Origin: a bacterium
GTDB lineage: Bacteria; SZUA-182; SZUA-191
Assembly: GCA_003230535.1 (NCBI GenBank)
Contig: QIEW01000385.1
Span: 1 to 9,165 of the forward strand
Direction: 5' to 3'
Length of the DNA: 9,165 nucleotides
Both the position numbers and the translations under genes were made by a program. This document shows positions 1 through 5,832 of this stretch, one piece after another (within the stretch, counting starts at the first letter, position 1; each line of letters starts with the position of its first letter). The notes under the pieces are model-generated. The model was not told the origin of the DNA, made no database searches, and was given only the letters and a program-made list of their open reading frames with translations.

Positions 1-40
1 AGTAAAATCGGGATAATTACAACTCCTAAATCTCCCCCAA

Positions 41-61
41 CCCCTCTTTTTCAAAGAGGGG
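41..61. repeat. Perfect 9-bp hairpin repeat (CCCCTCTTT/AAAGAGGGG)
   Basis: CCCCTCTTT at 41-49 pairs perfectly with AAAGAGGGG at 53-61 around a 3-base loop. It is preceded by a pyrimidine-rich run (31-40). From memory, hairpins of this style are dispersed in many bacterial genomes, so it is more likely a repeat family member than a terminator; no T-tract follows on the plus strand, but a poor one could serve the minus strand. Confidence 0.6.
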
Positions 62-176
62 AGCAAACAAAATTTATGTCGAACTCAGGTTCATTAAAGC
101 CTGTTGAGATAAAACAAGATGACCCCAGAGAATCAATCAGTAAGCATTGTGTTGATTTTTCAATTAACCCAGCAAC

Positions 177-206
177 GTAGGGCGGTTCAAGCGGAGCGGA
201 ACCGCC
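177..206 (+). repeat. Single GTAG-type REP element
   Basis: GTAG (177-180) is followed by an 8-bp perfect stem, GGCGGTTC (181-188) with GAACCGCC (199-206), closing the 10-base loop AAGCGGAGCG. The sequence matches the left arms at 270-298 and 5032-5061, but its stem has T-A where those have C-G: a compensatory change that supports the hairpin as the conserved unit. The GTAG foot plus hairpin is the hallmark of REPs handled by RAYT (TnpA-REP) transposases. Confidence 0.75.
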
Positions 207-269
207 AATAACATAAGCATTAGGGTAGTACATTAATGCCAAAGACTTGCAGCAATAGATAAGTAACAA

Positions 270-346
270 GTAGGGCGGCTCAAACAGAGCGGAGCCGCAA
301 ATAATATGAGGAAGGCGGAACCGGCTTACGCCTTGTTCCGCCCTAC
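270..346. repeat. REPIN: two inverted GTAG-type REPs
   Basis: The left arm is GTAG (270-273), stem GGCGGCTC (274-281) with GAGCCGC (292-298); its last stem base is lost (a at 299). The right arm is GGCGGAAC (314-321), loop 322-334, GTTCCGCC (335-342) and CTAC (343-346), which is GTAG on the other strand. The two arms face each other across 15 bases, giving outer inverted ends GTAGGGCGG/CCGCCCTAC. The same arrangement recurs at 5032-5118. Confidence 0.8.
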
Positions 347-363
347 AAAGCTACAAAGCTACA
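343..363 (+). repeat. Tandem octamer CTACAAAG at REPIN edge
   Basis: CTACAAAG occurs twice (343-350, 351-358), followed by a partial third copy, CTACA (359-363). The first copy begins with the CTAC foot of the REPIN right arm. This may reflect slippage or repeated use of the CTAC/GTAG cleavage site; the cause is inference. Confidence 0.6.
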
Positions 364-375
364 CCCAAACTTAGA

Positions 376-600
376 TTAGAGATACTTATTGAATTCGTTT
401 TCGGGTATTTCTGCCTGTTTAAGGATAGTCTTTAATGTCCAACGGTCAACTTCTTTGTGGTCAGGTACAATAAGGGTTATTCCAGTAGAGTCGTTTTGAA
501 GCTTGATATGGCTACCTTTTTGGGAGATTTTCCGATAGCCAAATTCAGTCAAGGCTTTTACAACTTTCTTGCCGGAGGCAAGTTGAGGTTTGGCCGTCAT
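376..600 (-). CDS. HicA-family mRNA interferase toxin
   Basis: This 74-residue protein has the size and pattern of HicA (YcfA-like) toxins, small dsRBD-fold proteins that cleave mRNA and halt translation until neutralised by HicB. The family signature is visible as G29-S30-H31, with His31 expected to be the catalytic residue, preceded by the GYxxxSQKG segment (21-29). A hydrophobic strand ITLIVPDH (41-48) and a C-terminal helix follow, also typical. The start codon overlaps the hicB stop in an ATGA junction (597-600), implying translational coupling, with antitoxin made first as in many but not all hicAB loci. The protein appears complete, so the toxin is probably functional. Family assignment is firm; target specificity cannot be read from sequence. 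Confidence 0.9.
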   Translation of the reverse strand: MTAKPQLASGKKVVKALTEFGYRKISQKGSHIKLQNDSTGITLIVPDHKEVDRWTLKTILKQAEIPENEFNKYL

Positions 601-800
601 AGGGCAAGTTCGAGGATTTTATGAGTTTCTGTTTCCCTAATTTCTTCAAGGTCAGGCTCCAGGTAAAGCTCGATGGCTTCCTTAATATTAGCCATAGCCT
701 CCTCTATCGTCTTGCCCTGGGACACACAACCTTTAAGGGAGGGACAATAAACAGTAATATAACCGTCCAAACCTTGTTCTAAGACAATTTTAAGCTTCAT
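597..800 (-). CDS. HicB-family antitoxin (short form)
   Basis: This is the partner of HicA. The core reads as the HicB partial RNase H-like fold: strands LKIVLEQ and YITVYCPSL, then the family signature GCVSQGKTIEEAMANIKEAIELYLE. I place the start at the ATG at 798-800 (67 residues) because GAGG sits about 7 bases upstream there. An in-frame ATG at 816-818 would add six residues but has no Shine-Dalgarno sequence. The protein lacks the C-terminal ribbon-helix-helix or HTH domain of longer HicB proteins, so either it binds DNA weakly or regulation rests on upstream transcription. A REP hairpin (834-866) lies just upstream, and I see no good promoter between it and vapC; read-through from the phd promoter is possible. 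Confidence 0.88.
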   Translation of the reverse strand: MKLKIVLEQGLDGYITVYCPSLKGCVSQGKTIEEAMANIKEAIELYLEPDLEEIRETETHKILELAL

Positions 801-833
801 TTTGATTACCTCAGACATGGGTAGCAGAGGATA

Positions 834-866
834 GGCGGAACCGGCTTACGCCTTGTTCCGCCCTAC
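834..866 (-). repeat. Single GTAG-type REP in hicB leader
   Basis: GGCGGAAC (834-841) pairs with GTTCCGCC (855-862) around loop 842-854, followed by CTAC (863-866). It is base-for-base the same as the right arm of the REPIN at 314-346. Its GTAG foot lies on the minus strand, so it reads in the hicB direction and lies about 34 bases upstream of the hicB start. Confidence 0.8.
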
Positions 867-911
867 ACTCAGGCAATTTTTACTCCTTTGGGGGAAACGG
901 GCAGGTTATGG

Positions 912-1298
912 TCACCAGGCGACTTTTACCTGGTAACGGGCGATTTGAGAATCAGCGGTAAGAATTGTTAAATCCTCCAGTTGGGCTTGAGCCACCAGCA
1001 TCCTGTCAAAAGGGTCTCTATGATGCAAAGGGAGATTATAAATATGGAGAGCGTGATTTATCTGGATTGGGAGACTTTGAATAGCGTTCAGTAACAATTG
1101 TTCAGAAACGATGGTTTCCGGTTTGTCAGGCAGTTGTATTCTGCCAAGTTGAGCTTTTATGGCAATCTCCCAACCGCTGGCGGAACTGAAAAACAATTGG
1201 TTATCCCCATTGCTGATGATCTTTCGAACATGAGGGGATAATTTAGAGTCATCTGTAATCCACCACAGGAAGGTATGGGTATCAAGCAAGGCTCTCAT
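912..1298 (-). CDS. VapC-type PIN-domain ribonuclease toxin
   Basis: This 128-residue protein is a complete PIN-domain toxin of the COG3744 type. The acidic residues expected to hold Mg2+/Mn2+ are all present: D6 in LLDTHTFLWW, E44 in SGWEIAIK, D95 and D98 in HRDPFDRMLVAQA, and D116 in ILTADSQIARY. PIN toxins usually cleave tRNA or rRNA and are held inactive by the cognate antitoxin. The gene starts inside the antitoxin stop codon (ATGA, 1295-1298), so the two are translationally coupled. Length and both termini match the family and nothing suggests inactivation. Family confidence is high; the RNA target is unknown. Confidence 0.92.
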   Translation of the reverse strand: MRALLDTHTFLWWITDDSKLSPHVRKIISNGDNQLFFSSASGWEIAIKAQLGRIQLPDKPETIVSEQLLLNAIQSLPIQINHALHIYNLPLHHRDPFDRMLVAQAQLEDLTILTADSQIARYQVKVAW

Positions 1299-1531
1299 GA
1301 GTGGAAGGCATCCAGAATAGAATCCGGCAGGGGGGCGTCGAAATCATCGCCGAGTACTATTTTACCTTTGGCGCTTCCCGGCCTTCGTATAGAGGGTTTT
1401 CTTGCTACGGGAACAAGACGGGCAACCGGTTCTCCTGCTTGGTCAATAATAATTTCTTCTCCCTTACCAACCATAACCAATAGCTGAGGCAACCGGGTTT
1501 GAGCATCATGAATATTAATTTTAACAGACAT
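1295..1531 (-). CDS. Phd/YefM-family antitoxin
   Basis: This 78-residue protein matches the Phd/YefM pattern. The N-terminal DNA-binding part includes INIHDAQTRLPQLL (roughly 6-19), followed by GEEIIIDQAGEPVARLVPV (24-42), the usual strand pair in this family. The C-terminal tail (43-78), ending LPDSILDAFHS, is the part that normally wraps the toxin. It is the antitoxin for the overlapping VapC gene. AAAGGAG (1541-1547) lies 9 bases upstream of the ATG, which supports this start. A strong promoter at 1553-1581 and an inverted repeat within it suggest autoregulation by the antitoxin-toxin complex, as is usual for such loci. Confidence 0.9.
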   Translation of the reverse strand: MSVKINIHDAQTRLPQLLVMVGKGEEIIIDQAGEPVARLVPVARKPSIRRPGSAKGKIVLGDDFDAPLPDSILDAFHS

Positions 1532-1552
1532 ATTACATTACTCCTTTATTTA

Positions 1553-1581
1553 ATTATACGAGACAATCAGAAGATTATCAA
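1553..1581 (-). promoter_or_regulatory. Sigma70-type promoter for phd-vapC
   Basis: Read on the minus strand, TTGATA (1576-1581) and TATAAT (1553-1558) are separated by exactly 17 bases (1559-1575). This is a near-consensus promoter, with the -10 box just upstream of the phd ribosome binding site (1541-1547). It could also drive hicBA downstream. Confidence 0.8.
1562..1579. promoter_or_regulatory. Candidate TA operator inverted repeat
   Basis: GACAATC (1562-1568) and GATTATC (1573-1579) form an inverted repeat with 6 of 7 positions matching and a 4-base spacer. It fills the promoter spacer and overlaps the -35 box, where binding of a Phd-VapC complex would block RNA polymerase. Position and symmetry are seen; the regulatory role is inferred. 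Confidence 0.5.
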
Positions 1582-1591
1582 GTTTTAAAAA

Positions 1592-1606
1592 CCAGGCAGA
1601 GCCTGG
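1592..1606. repeat. Short hairpin CCAGGC-AGA-GCCTGG
   Basis: A perfect 6-bp stem with a 3-base loop lies just upstream of the phd promoter, between the divergently transcribed phd and transglycosylase genes. It may be a remnant of a dispersed palindromic repeat. No T-tract follows on either strand, so a terminator is unlikely. Confidence 0.4.
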
Positions 1607-1728
1607 AGCCATCTAAAACAGCTTTTACGGCTGCTGATCTTAATATTTGCAGTATGCCAGCAATAGTAGCTTATATAATAGTTTTAAAAAAGCGAAGGGA
1701 TATTCCATTTTAATCGGGAGATAAGAAA

Positions 1729-3042
1729 ATGAAGAGAGCAATTGTTTTGGGCTTACTGATAGTGGTGGTAGCCGTTTGCCCGGCCTATGCGCAAGGTGAT
1801 TTTGATGCTGCCTTTGATGAGTTGGAGGAGGCGTTTGAGGAGACGGCCAAGGGCGAGGAGGAGGCGTGGGATAAGGCGGATGCGGCGCTGGAGGCGCAGT
1901 GGGAGGCTCAGGTCAGGCAGACGGAGGCGGAGTGGGAACGCTTACGGGCGCAAGTTGAGCAGAAGTGGGATGAGTTTTATTACTCCACCAATAAGGAATG
2001 GGTGGATTACGATGCGGAGAAGGATACACGTAGCCGGGTTAATTTTAAAGACGGTGTGATTGAGGTAACGGCCTTGGTGCCTATGGAGGAAGCGGTTAAA
2101 CCTGAAGTCCCCCTCACCCTGCCCTCGCCGGAGTCCGGTTCTCCCCCGGGGGAGAGGGAATCCGCCAAGTTAGCGCCTATGCCCCCCGGTAGAGAGGGTG
2201 AAAAGCTGCAAACAGAGGGAAAGCCCGCTCCGCCCAAACCGGTGGCGCTTGAGCCTGCCCGTAAGGAACAGGCTGTGGTACAGGCTAAAGAGCGAATAAA
2301 AAAACAAGTAGAGAAAATATTTTCGGCCAAGAATGAGGTGAAGGCGGAGGTATTAGCTGATCAGGTAAAGGATGCCGAAGGCCAGCCGGTTACGCCGCAG
2401 AATGCAGCCCAATATGTGGAGCAGGAGGTTATCCCCCAGGTTACCGTGGAGGAAAAGCCAGTGGTGGGCAAGGACGGCCAGGCGCGTATAAAAGTTACCG
2501 CCAGGATCAAGATGGTACCCAGACACTTGGAAATCCGAGCCAGCAAGTTCAAGCCGCAGGTAAAGAAATATGCCGATAAATACAAGCTTGAGCCGGCGCT
2601 GGTGTTCGCCGTTATTCATACCGAATCCTACTTCAATCCGGTAGCCAAATCCTGGGTGCCGGCCTACGGCCTGATGCAGCTTGTACCACGCTACGGGGCG
2701 CTGGAGGCATATCTTTATCTGTATGGCGAGAAGAAACTTCTTCCGGCGGATTATCTGTACAATCCCGATAACAACATCATGCTGGGAGCTACCTACCTAC
2801 ACATATTGGCTGACAAATATTTTAACCAGATCAAAGACCCGGCCAACCGACGGAGCCTGTGTATTGCCGCATACAATTCCGGCCCCACCAGATTGAATAA
2901 GAGGGTGGTCGGTAAATACGATGTGAACGGTATGGATAACAAGGAACTGGTGGAGACTATTCGCCGGGTAGTACCCGATGAGACTAAGGATTACATCCTG
3001 AAGGTGCAGCAGCGGATGTCATTATATGAGAGGATAATGTGA
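1729..3042 (+). CDS. MltC-like lytic transglycosylase (DUF3393 + SLT)
   Basis: This 437-residue periplasmic protein should cleave the MurNAc-GlcNAc bond of peptidoglycan to form 1,6-anhydro ends. A signal peptide ends at AYA-Q; the cysteine in VAVCP has a poor lipobox, unlike lipoprotein MltC of Escherichia coli. Residues about 24-115 form a Trp- and Glu-rich coiled coil ending in FKDGVIEVTALVP, the DUF3393 pattern of MltC. The SLT domain occupies about 265-437: catalytic Glu299 in HTESYFNP, AYGLMQLVP at 312-320 and AAYNSGP at 380-386. Residues about 127-158 are a Pro/Gly-rich insert encoded by a palindromic repeat. GGGAG (1716-1720) supports the start. A poorly supported TATAAT (1674-1679) lies upstream, with no good -35 box. 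The family call is strong; orthology to MltC is less certain. Confidence 0.88.
   Translation: MKRAIVLGLLIVVVAVCPAYAQGDFDAAFDELEEAFEETAKGEEEAWDKADAALEAQWEAQVRQTEAEWERLRAQVEQKWDEFYYSTNKEWVDYDAEKDTRSRVNFKDGVIEVTALVPMEEAVKPEVPLTLPSPESGSPPGERESAKLAPMPPGREGEKLQTEGKPAPPKPVALEPARKEQAVVQAKERIKKQVEKIFSAKNEVKAEVLADQVKDAEGQPVTPQNAAQYVEQEVIPQVTVEEKPVVGKDGQARIKVTARIKMVPRHLEIRASKFKPQVKKYADKYKLEPALVFAVIHTESYFNPVAKSWVPAYGLMQLVPRYGALEAYLYLYGEKKLLPADYLYNPDNNIMLGATYLHILADKYFNQIKDPANRRSLCIAAYNSGPTRLNKRVVGKYDVNGMDNKELVETIRRVVPDETKDYILKVQQRMSLYERIM
2108..2201. repeat. Palindromic repeat inserted in frame in the transglycosylase gene
   Basis: The stretch opens with CCCCCTCACCCTGCCCTC and contains two palindromes, CCGGA-G-TCCGG (2128-2138) and the perfect 14-mer CTCCCCCGGGGGAG (2141-2154). 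TCACCCT (2114-2120) is answered by AGGGTGA (2195-2201). It translates as PLTLPSPESGSPPGER, very close to the PLTLPSP-type peptide that appears when the widespread CCCTCACCCT intergenic repeat is translated. The frame stays open, so the repeat now encodes a linker between the coiled coil and the SLT domain. Confidence 0.7.
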
Positions 3043-3045
3043 TGG

Positions 3046-3229
3046 TTTTACCGCAGAGACGCAGAGAGCGCAGAGAACCCGAAAAATTCGGGATCATAAA
3101 TACGCTCCCGTTGGTCGCTTTCATAGCGGAAATTAACATTATCAATATCTTTCGTAAATTTGTGAATAATCCGTGAGAAAAAGTGTTCTTATGGTTTTTC
3201 TCCGTGTCCTCTGCGCCTCTGCGGTAAAA
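3046..3229. mobile_element. MITE-like element, TTTTACCGCAGAG ends
   Basis: TTTTACCGCAGAG (3046-3058) is the exact inverse of CTCTGCGGTAAAA (3217-3229); over 32 bases the two ends match at 27 positions. ATGG flanks both sides (3042-3045 and 3231-3234, with one extra A on the right), a possible short target duplication. Inside are the hairpins CCCGAA-AAA-TTCGGG (3078-3092) and CGCT-TTCAT-AGCG (3115-3127). There is no open frame. It fills nearly all of the gap between two genes. Ends reading ACCGCAGAG...CGCAGAG are, from memory, dispersed in many bacterial genomes. Confidence 0.65.
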
Positions 3230-3244
3230 AATGGAGGGATTTAG

Positions 3245-4969
3245 ATGAAATATAAATTTAAGACAGCCTGCCTTATCTTAAGCTTTACTTTGGTTGCCTG
3301 CGCTGCTACTCAACCCCAGATAAAGATGGGTCAATCTCATGAGGCGCAATACATCCGGGAGGAGGTGACCTGGTCTTCACATAAAAAGCCGCCGGTATGG
3401 TATTTACGCCCGCCGGAGGGCGATGGTAAATATGACTATTTTGTGGGACATTCGGTAAAATTTGCCACCGAACCCGGCGCCCGGGATGATGCGATGGCAA
3501 ACGCCATCAAGCAGTTTGTGCGCTACTGCGGGGTGGAGGTGAACATATTTGATGAGTACCTGAAGGTCACTACCGGTAAAACATCCAGTGTCCTGGCGGG
3601 TGTACTCTCCAAAAGAGAGCATGAGCAGCAGCAGGCTAAAGGATATGTCACCAGCATCAAGCCCAAGGAGTGGTACATACGGCGGATACGTATCTACCAT
3701 GATGGAACACCGATTGACAGTGGATACAAGGCGTCGGCGCTGATTATGGCGCCGGTGGAGGAGAAAGCCCGGGTCCAGGCATATGCCGAGAAACGGCGAC
3801 AGGAGGAGGTCCTTAAAATCAACGAGGCGTTCAAACCCGCCAGGACGCTTTATACAAAAGCAAAAGACTACATAGGCCGGGGAGACATTCTCTCGGCGCT
3901 GGGCGCGCTGGATAAAGCCTGGGAGATAGTAAACAGGGTCAAGGCTGATTATCCCAAGGCCGGCCTTAACCAGGAAGATGAGATGATTGGCATGGAGAGA
4001 GAAAACCTGCGGAGCGGTATTACCCTGACCAAGGTAAGCGGCGATGGGCAGAAGATAAAATATGGCGAGCAGTTGGCCAGTCCCTTGGCGGTCAGGGTTA
4101 TGTGCCATTTTGAGGGCCGGGAGATTCCGCTAAGATTTGCGCCGGTTATCTATAGGGTGGAGTTTGAGATAGTAGAGAGGGTAACCAGCGCTAGTGATGG
4201 CGTAGAGGAATTATTGGGCGAAATATCAAGGGTGGAGTCTGAGATAGTGGAGAGGGTAACCAGCGATAAGGATGGGATGGCTCGCCTTAAAACATTCAGT
4301 GTGGTTGAGGAGCAGGCCGGACAAATTAAAATTATTGCCGGCCTGGATATGGAGCCTCGGCGGGAGGTATATTTTACCCTCTGGGCGGGAGAGCCAATCC
4401 CCGCCATTTCCGTGGAAGTAAGCTTCATCTATGAGGATAACGGCGTCCCCCGGCAGATGTGGGACGGCATGAGTCTGCGCTCCCGGCTGGATTATTACTC
4501 GGTCTATTTTTCACCGGAGCAGGACTGCTATGTCTATATCTATCAGGTGGATTCTTCCGGGGCGGTATACCAGATATTCCCCAACCTGGAATATTCCAAC
4601 GCCTGGAACCCGGTGAAAAAGGGCAAAGACTATTGGATACCAGCTAACGACAGATTTTATTTGGATGATGTCACCGGCGAGGAGAAAATATACTTCTTTG
4701 CCAGCCGTGAGCCGGCTACAGAGTTGGAAAATCTGTTTGCCCGGCTGAAGCAAGCTGATAACCGCCAGGAGATGGCTTCCCTACAGGGGCAGATCAATGA
4801 CATGCTGTATACCCGCGGGATTGGCGGTACTGAACCTGGCAATACTCATCCGGTGATCGCCAAATCCGGCCACACCTTTGATCTGATCAGCCAGACGATA
4901 GAATCAATCGGGCCGGAGTTTATGTACTGCCTGACCCTCAGGCATGTAGGAGCTACTTATTTACGGTAA
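3245..4969 (+). CDS. DUF4384 domain lipoprotein
   Basis: This 574-residue protein has a lipoprotein signal with lipobox L16-V17-A18-C19, so it is probably anchored in a membrane facing the periplasm. Residues about 52-97 (WYLRPPEGDGKYDYFVGHS, then DDAMANAIKQF) resemble the LPP20-like start of other envelope lipoproteins. A helical, TPR-like stretch lies around 192-235. The C-terminal part, about 405-492, shows the DUF4384 pattern: YYSVYFSPEQDCYVYIYQVD, VYQIFPN, NPVKKGKDYWIP, FYLDDVTGEEKIYFFASREP. The domain occurs in envelope and kinase-associated proteins but has no settled biochemical role. Residues 304-319 are repeated at 329-344. GGAGGG (3233-3238) lies 6 bases before the start, directly after the MITE. 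Its relation to the upstream transglycosylase is unknown. Confidence 0.85.
   Translation: MKYKFKTACLILSFTLVACAATQPQIKMGQSHEAQYIREEVTWSSHKKPPVWYLRPPEGDGKYDYFVGHSVKFATEPGARDDAMANAIKQFVRYCGVEVNIFDEYLKVTTGKTSSVLAGVLSKREHEQQQAKGYVTSIKPKEWYIRRIRIYHDGTPIDSGYKASALIMAPVEEKARVQAYAEKRRQEEVLKINEAFKPARTLYTKAKDYIGRGDILSALGALDKAWEIVNRVKADYPKAGLNQEDEMIGMERENLRSGITLTKVSGDGQKIKYGEQLASPLAVRVMCHFEGREIPLRFAPVIYRVEFEIVERVTSASDGVEELLGEISRVESEIVERVTSDKDGMARLKTFSVVEEQAGQIKIIAGLDMEPRREVYFTLWAGEPIPAISVEVSFIYEDNGVPRQMWDGMSLRSRLDYYSVYFSPEQDCYVYIYQVDSSGAVYQIFPNLEYSNAWNPVKKGKDYWIPANDRFYLDDVTGEEKIYFFASREPATELENLFARLKQADNRQEMASLQGQINDMLYTRGIGGTEPGNTHPVIAKSGHTFDLISQTIESIGPEFMYCLTLRHVGATYLR
4155..4275 (+). repeat. In-frame 75-bp-period duplication in the DUF4384 gene
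   Basis: Bases 4155-4200 and 4230-4275 match at 41 of 46 positions with a spacing of exactly 75 bases, or 25 codons. The repeated peptide runs R304 to G319 (RVEFEIVERVTSASDG) and R329 to G344 (RVESEIVERVTSDKDG). The high DNA identity points to a fairly recent duplication that kept the frame open. Confidence 0.85.
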
Positions 4970-5031
4970 CATATTACAACATATGATAACATATATATTA
5001 TACCAGAAGCCCGAAAAGGAGTAGTAGTACA

Positions 5032-5118
5032 GTAGGGCGGCTCAAGCGGAGCGGAGCCGCCAGAGGAAGGCGGTGGAGAAGGATAGGCGGAACCGGATTA
5101 TGCCTTGTTCCGCCCTAC
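5032..5118. repeat. REPIN: two inverted GTAG-type REPs
   Basis: The left arm has GTAG (5032-5035) and stem GGCGGCTC (5036-5043)/GAGCCGCC (5054-5061), loop AAGCGGAGCG. The right arm has GGCGGAAC (5086-5093)/GTTCCGCC (5107-5114), then CTAC (5115-5118). The arms face each other across 24 bases with no relation to the 15-base spacer of the 270-346 copy. The right loop differs from the other copies (ATTATG for CTTACG), so the copies have diverged. Confidence 0.8.
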
Positions 5119-5147
5119 TCCGCTATTTTATGAAACATGCCAGAATA

Positions 5148-5167
5148 CCCCGTAGCTTGCTGCGGGG
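5148..5167. repeat. Hairpin CCCCGTAGC-TT-GCTGCGGGG
   Basis: A 9-bp stem with one T-G wobble closes a very tight turn. No T-run follows on the plus strand. From memory, near-identical CCCCGTAGCTTGCTGCGGGG hairpins are dispersed in several environmental genomes, so I treat it as a repeat and not as a dedicated terminator. Confidence 0.5.
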
Positions 5168-5293
5168 ATAGGTCTCACGAGGCAACTTTCTTTATTTGAA
5201 CAAAACAACAACAGGCAAATAAACCTGATTATTTATAAAACGATGTACTAGGGTAAAGTTCGTAGTATAGTATTAAAACAAGCGAGGTGCAAA

Positions 5294-5791
5294 ATGAGCA
5301 TTTACTTCAATGCTGACGAAATTTTTGAAATGGCGGAAGAAATTGAGAGGAACGGCGCTGCTTTTTATTACCGGGCGGCGGATGGGATTAATGAGCCCGG
5401 CCTCCGTCAACTGCTGCTTAATTTGGCAGAGATGGAAATTAAGCACGAAGAGGCGTTTGCGGCCATGAGAGCGGAGCTGTCGGCGGAAGAACAGGAGCCT
5501 ACAGTCTTCGATCCCGAAGGTCTGGCGAGTTTATATATCCGTGACTATGCCTCCGGCCAGGTTTTCGACGTCAAGATAGACCCCATAGAATTGCTGGAGG
5601 GGAAAGCGGCGAAGGAAGATATCCTCCGGATGGCAATTGGATTGGAGAAGGAATCCATCATTTTTTACCTGGGAATGCAGGAAGTAGTACCGAAAAGTTT
5701 AGGCAAAAATAAAATTGATGCCATCATTAAGGAAGAAATACGTCATATTACCGTCTTAGGTAAAGAACTGGGCTCCTCGAAAAATAGTTGA
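5294..5791 (+). CDS. Rubrerythrin-like ferritin-fold diiron protein
   Basis: This 165-residue protein has the four-helix diiron pattern of the rubrerythrin/ferritin-like family (COG1633). The two halves repeat the same ligand scheme: E18 in EIERNGAAFYY and E48xxH51 in MEIKHEE, then E118 in LEKESIIFY and E148xxH151 in EEIRHI. These six residues would bind two irons. There is no C-terminal rubredoxin CxxC domain, so it is not a classical rubrerythrin; a role in peroxide reduction or iron handling is inferred from the family. No signal peptide is visible, so it is likely cytoplasmic. GAGGTG (5284-5289) supports the ATG. It is transcribed alone and converges on the cytochrome gene, leaving only 41 bases between the stops. 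Confidence 0.85.
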   Translation: MSIYFNADEIFEMAEEIERNGAAFYYRAADGINEPGLRQLLLNLAEMEIKHEEAFAAMRAELSAEEQEPTVFDPEGLASLYIRDYASGQVFDVKIDPIELLEGKAAKEDILRMAIGLEKESIIFYLGMQEVVPKSLGKNKIDAIIKEEIRHITVLGKELGSSKNS

Positions 5792-5832
5792 TACAAGAAT
5801 GCGGCGCCAACGGGTAGGGTTTGCAGGTAAGG

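Larger units (their letters stand above)
1..375. other. Gene-free repeat-rich intergenic region
   Basis: I see no convincing gene in this stretch. It contains a perfect hairpin (41-61), a single REP (177-206), a REP pair (270-346) and an octamer repeat (343-363). A 72-codon minus-strand open frame (51-269) crosses the first REP, lacks similarity to anything I recognise and is probably fortuitous. Bases 64-176 hold no recognisable signal. Confidence 0.6.
4970..5293. other. Intergenic region with REPIN and hairpin
   Basis: There is no gene here. The region has a REPIN (5032-5118) and a hairpin (5148-5167). Bases 4970-5031 are AT-rich without a clear terminator after the lipoprotein gene. Bases 5168-5283 probably contain the promoter for the rubrerythrin-like gene: TATAGT (5266-5271) is a possible -10 box, but I see no matching -35 box and no convincing Fur or PerR site. 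Confidence 0.55.

Noticed and set aside
51-269. 72-codon minus-strand open frame
   Set aside because: It runs through a REP element, has no recognisable motif and no good ribosome binding site, so it is likely fortuitous.
867-911. A second vapC tail, since GTAAAAATTGCCTGA resembles the end of vapC (GTAAAAGTCGCCTGG)
   Set aside because: The similarity covers only about 15 bases and the intervening sequence shows no other homology, so chance cannot be excluded.
2007-2330. 107-codon minus-strand open frame
   Set aside because: Its Pro/Gly/Ser-rich sequence is the reverse complement of the transglycosylase linker and palindromic repeat.
3404-4108. 234-codon minus-strand open frame opposite the DUF4384 gene
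   Set aside because: It is antisense to a well-supported gene with signal peptide and domain; its composition is what a shadow of that gene gives.
834-5118. CRISPR array formed by the repeated GGCGGAAC units
   Set aside because: The copies are few, differ in orientation and spacing, and are themselves palindromic with a GTAG foot, which fits REPs and not regularly spaced CRISPR repeats.
5196-5224. Promoter TTGAAC...AATAAA before the rubrerythrin-like gene
   Set aside because: The -10 candidate is poor and lies about 70 bases from the start, with a better TATAGT closer to the gene that in turn lacks a -35 box.
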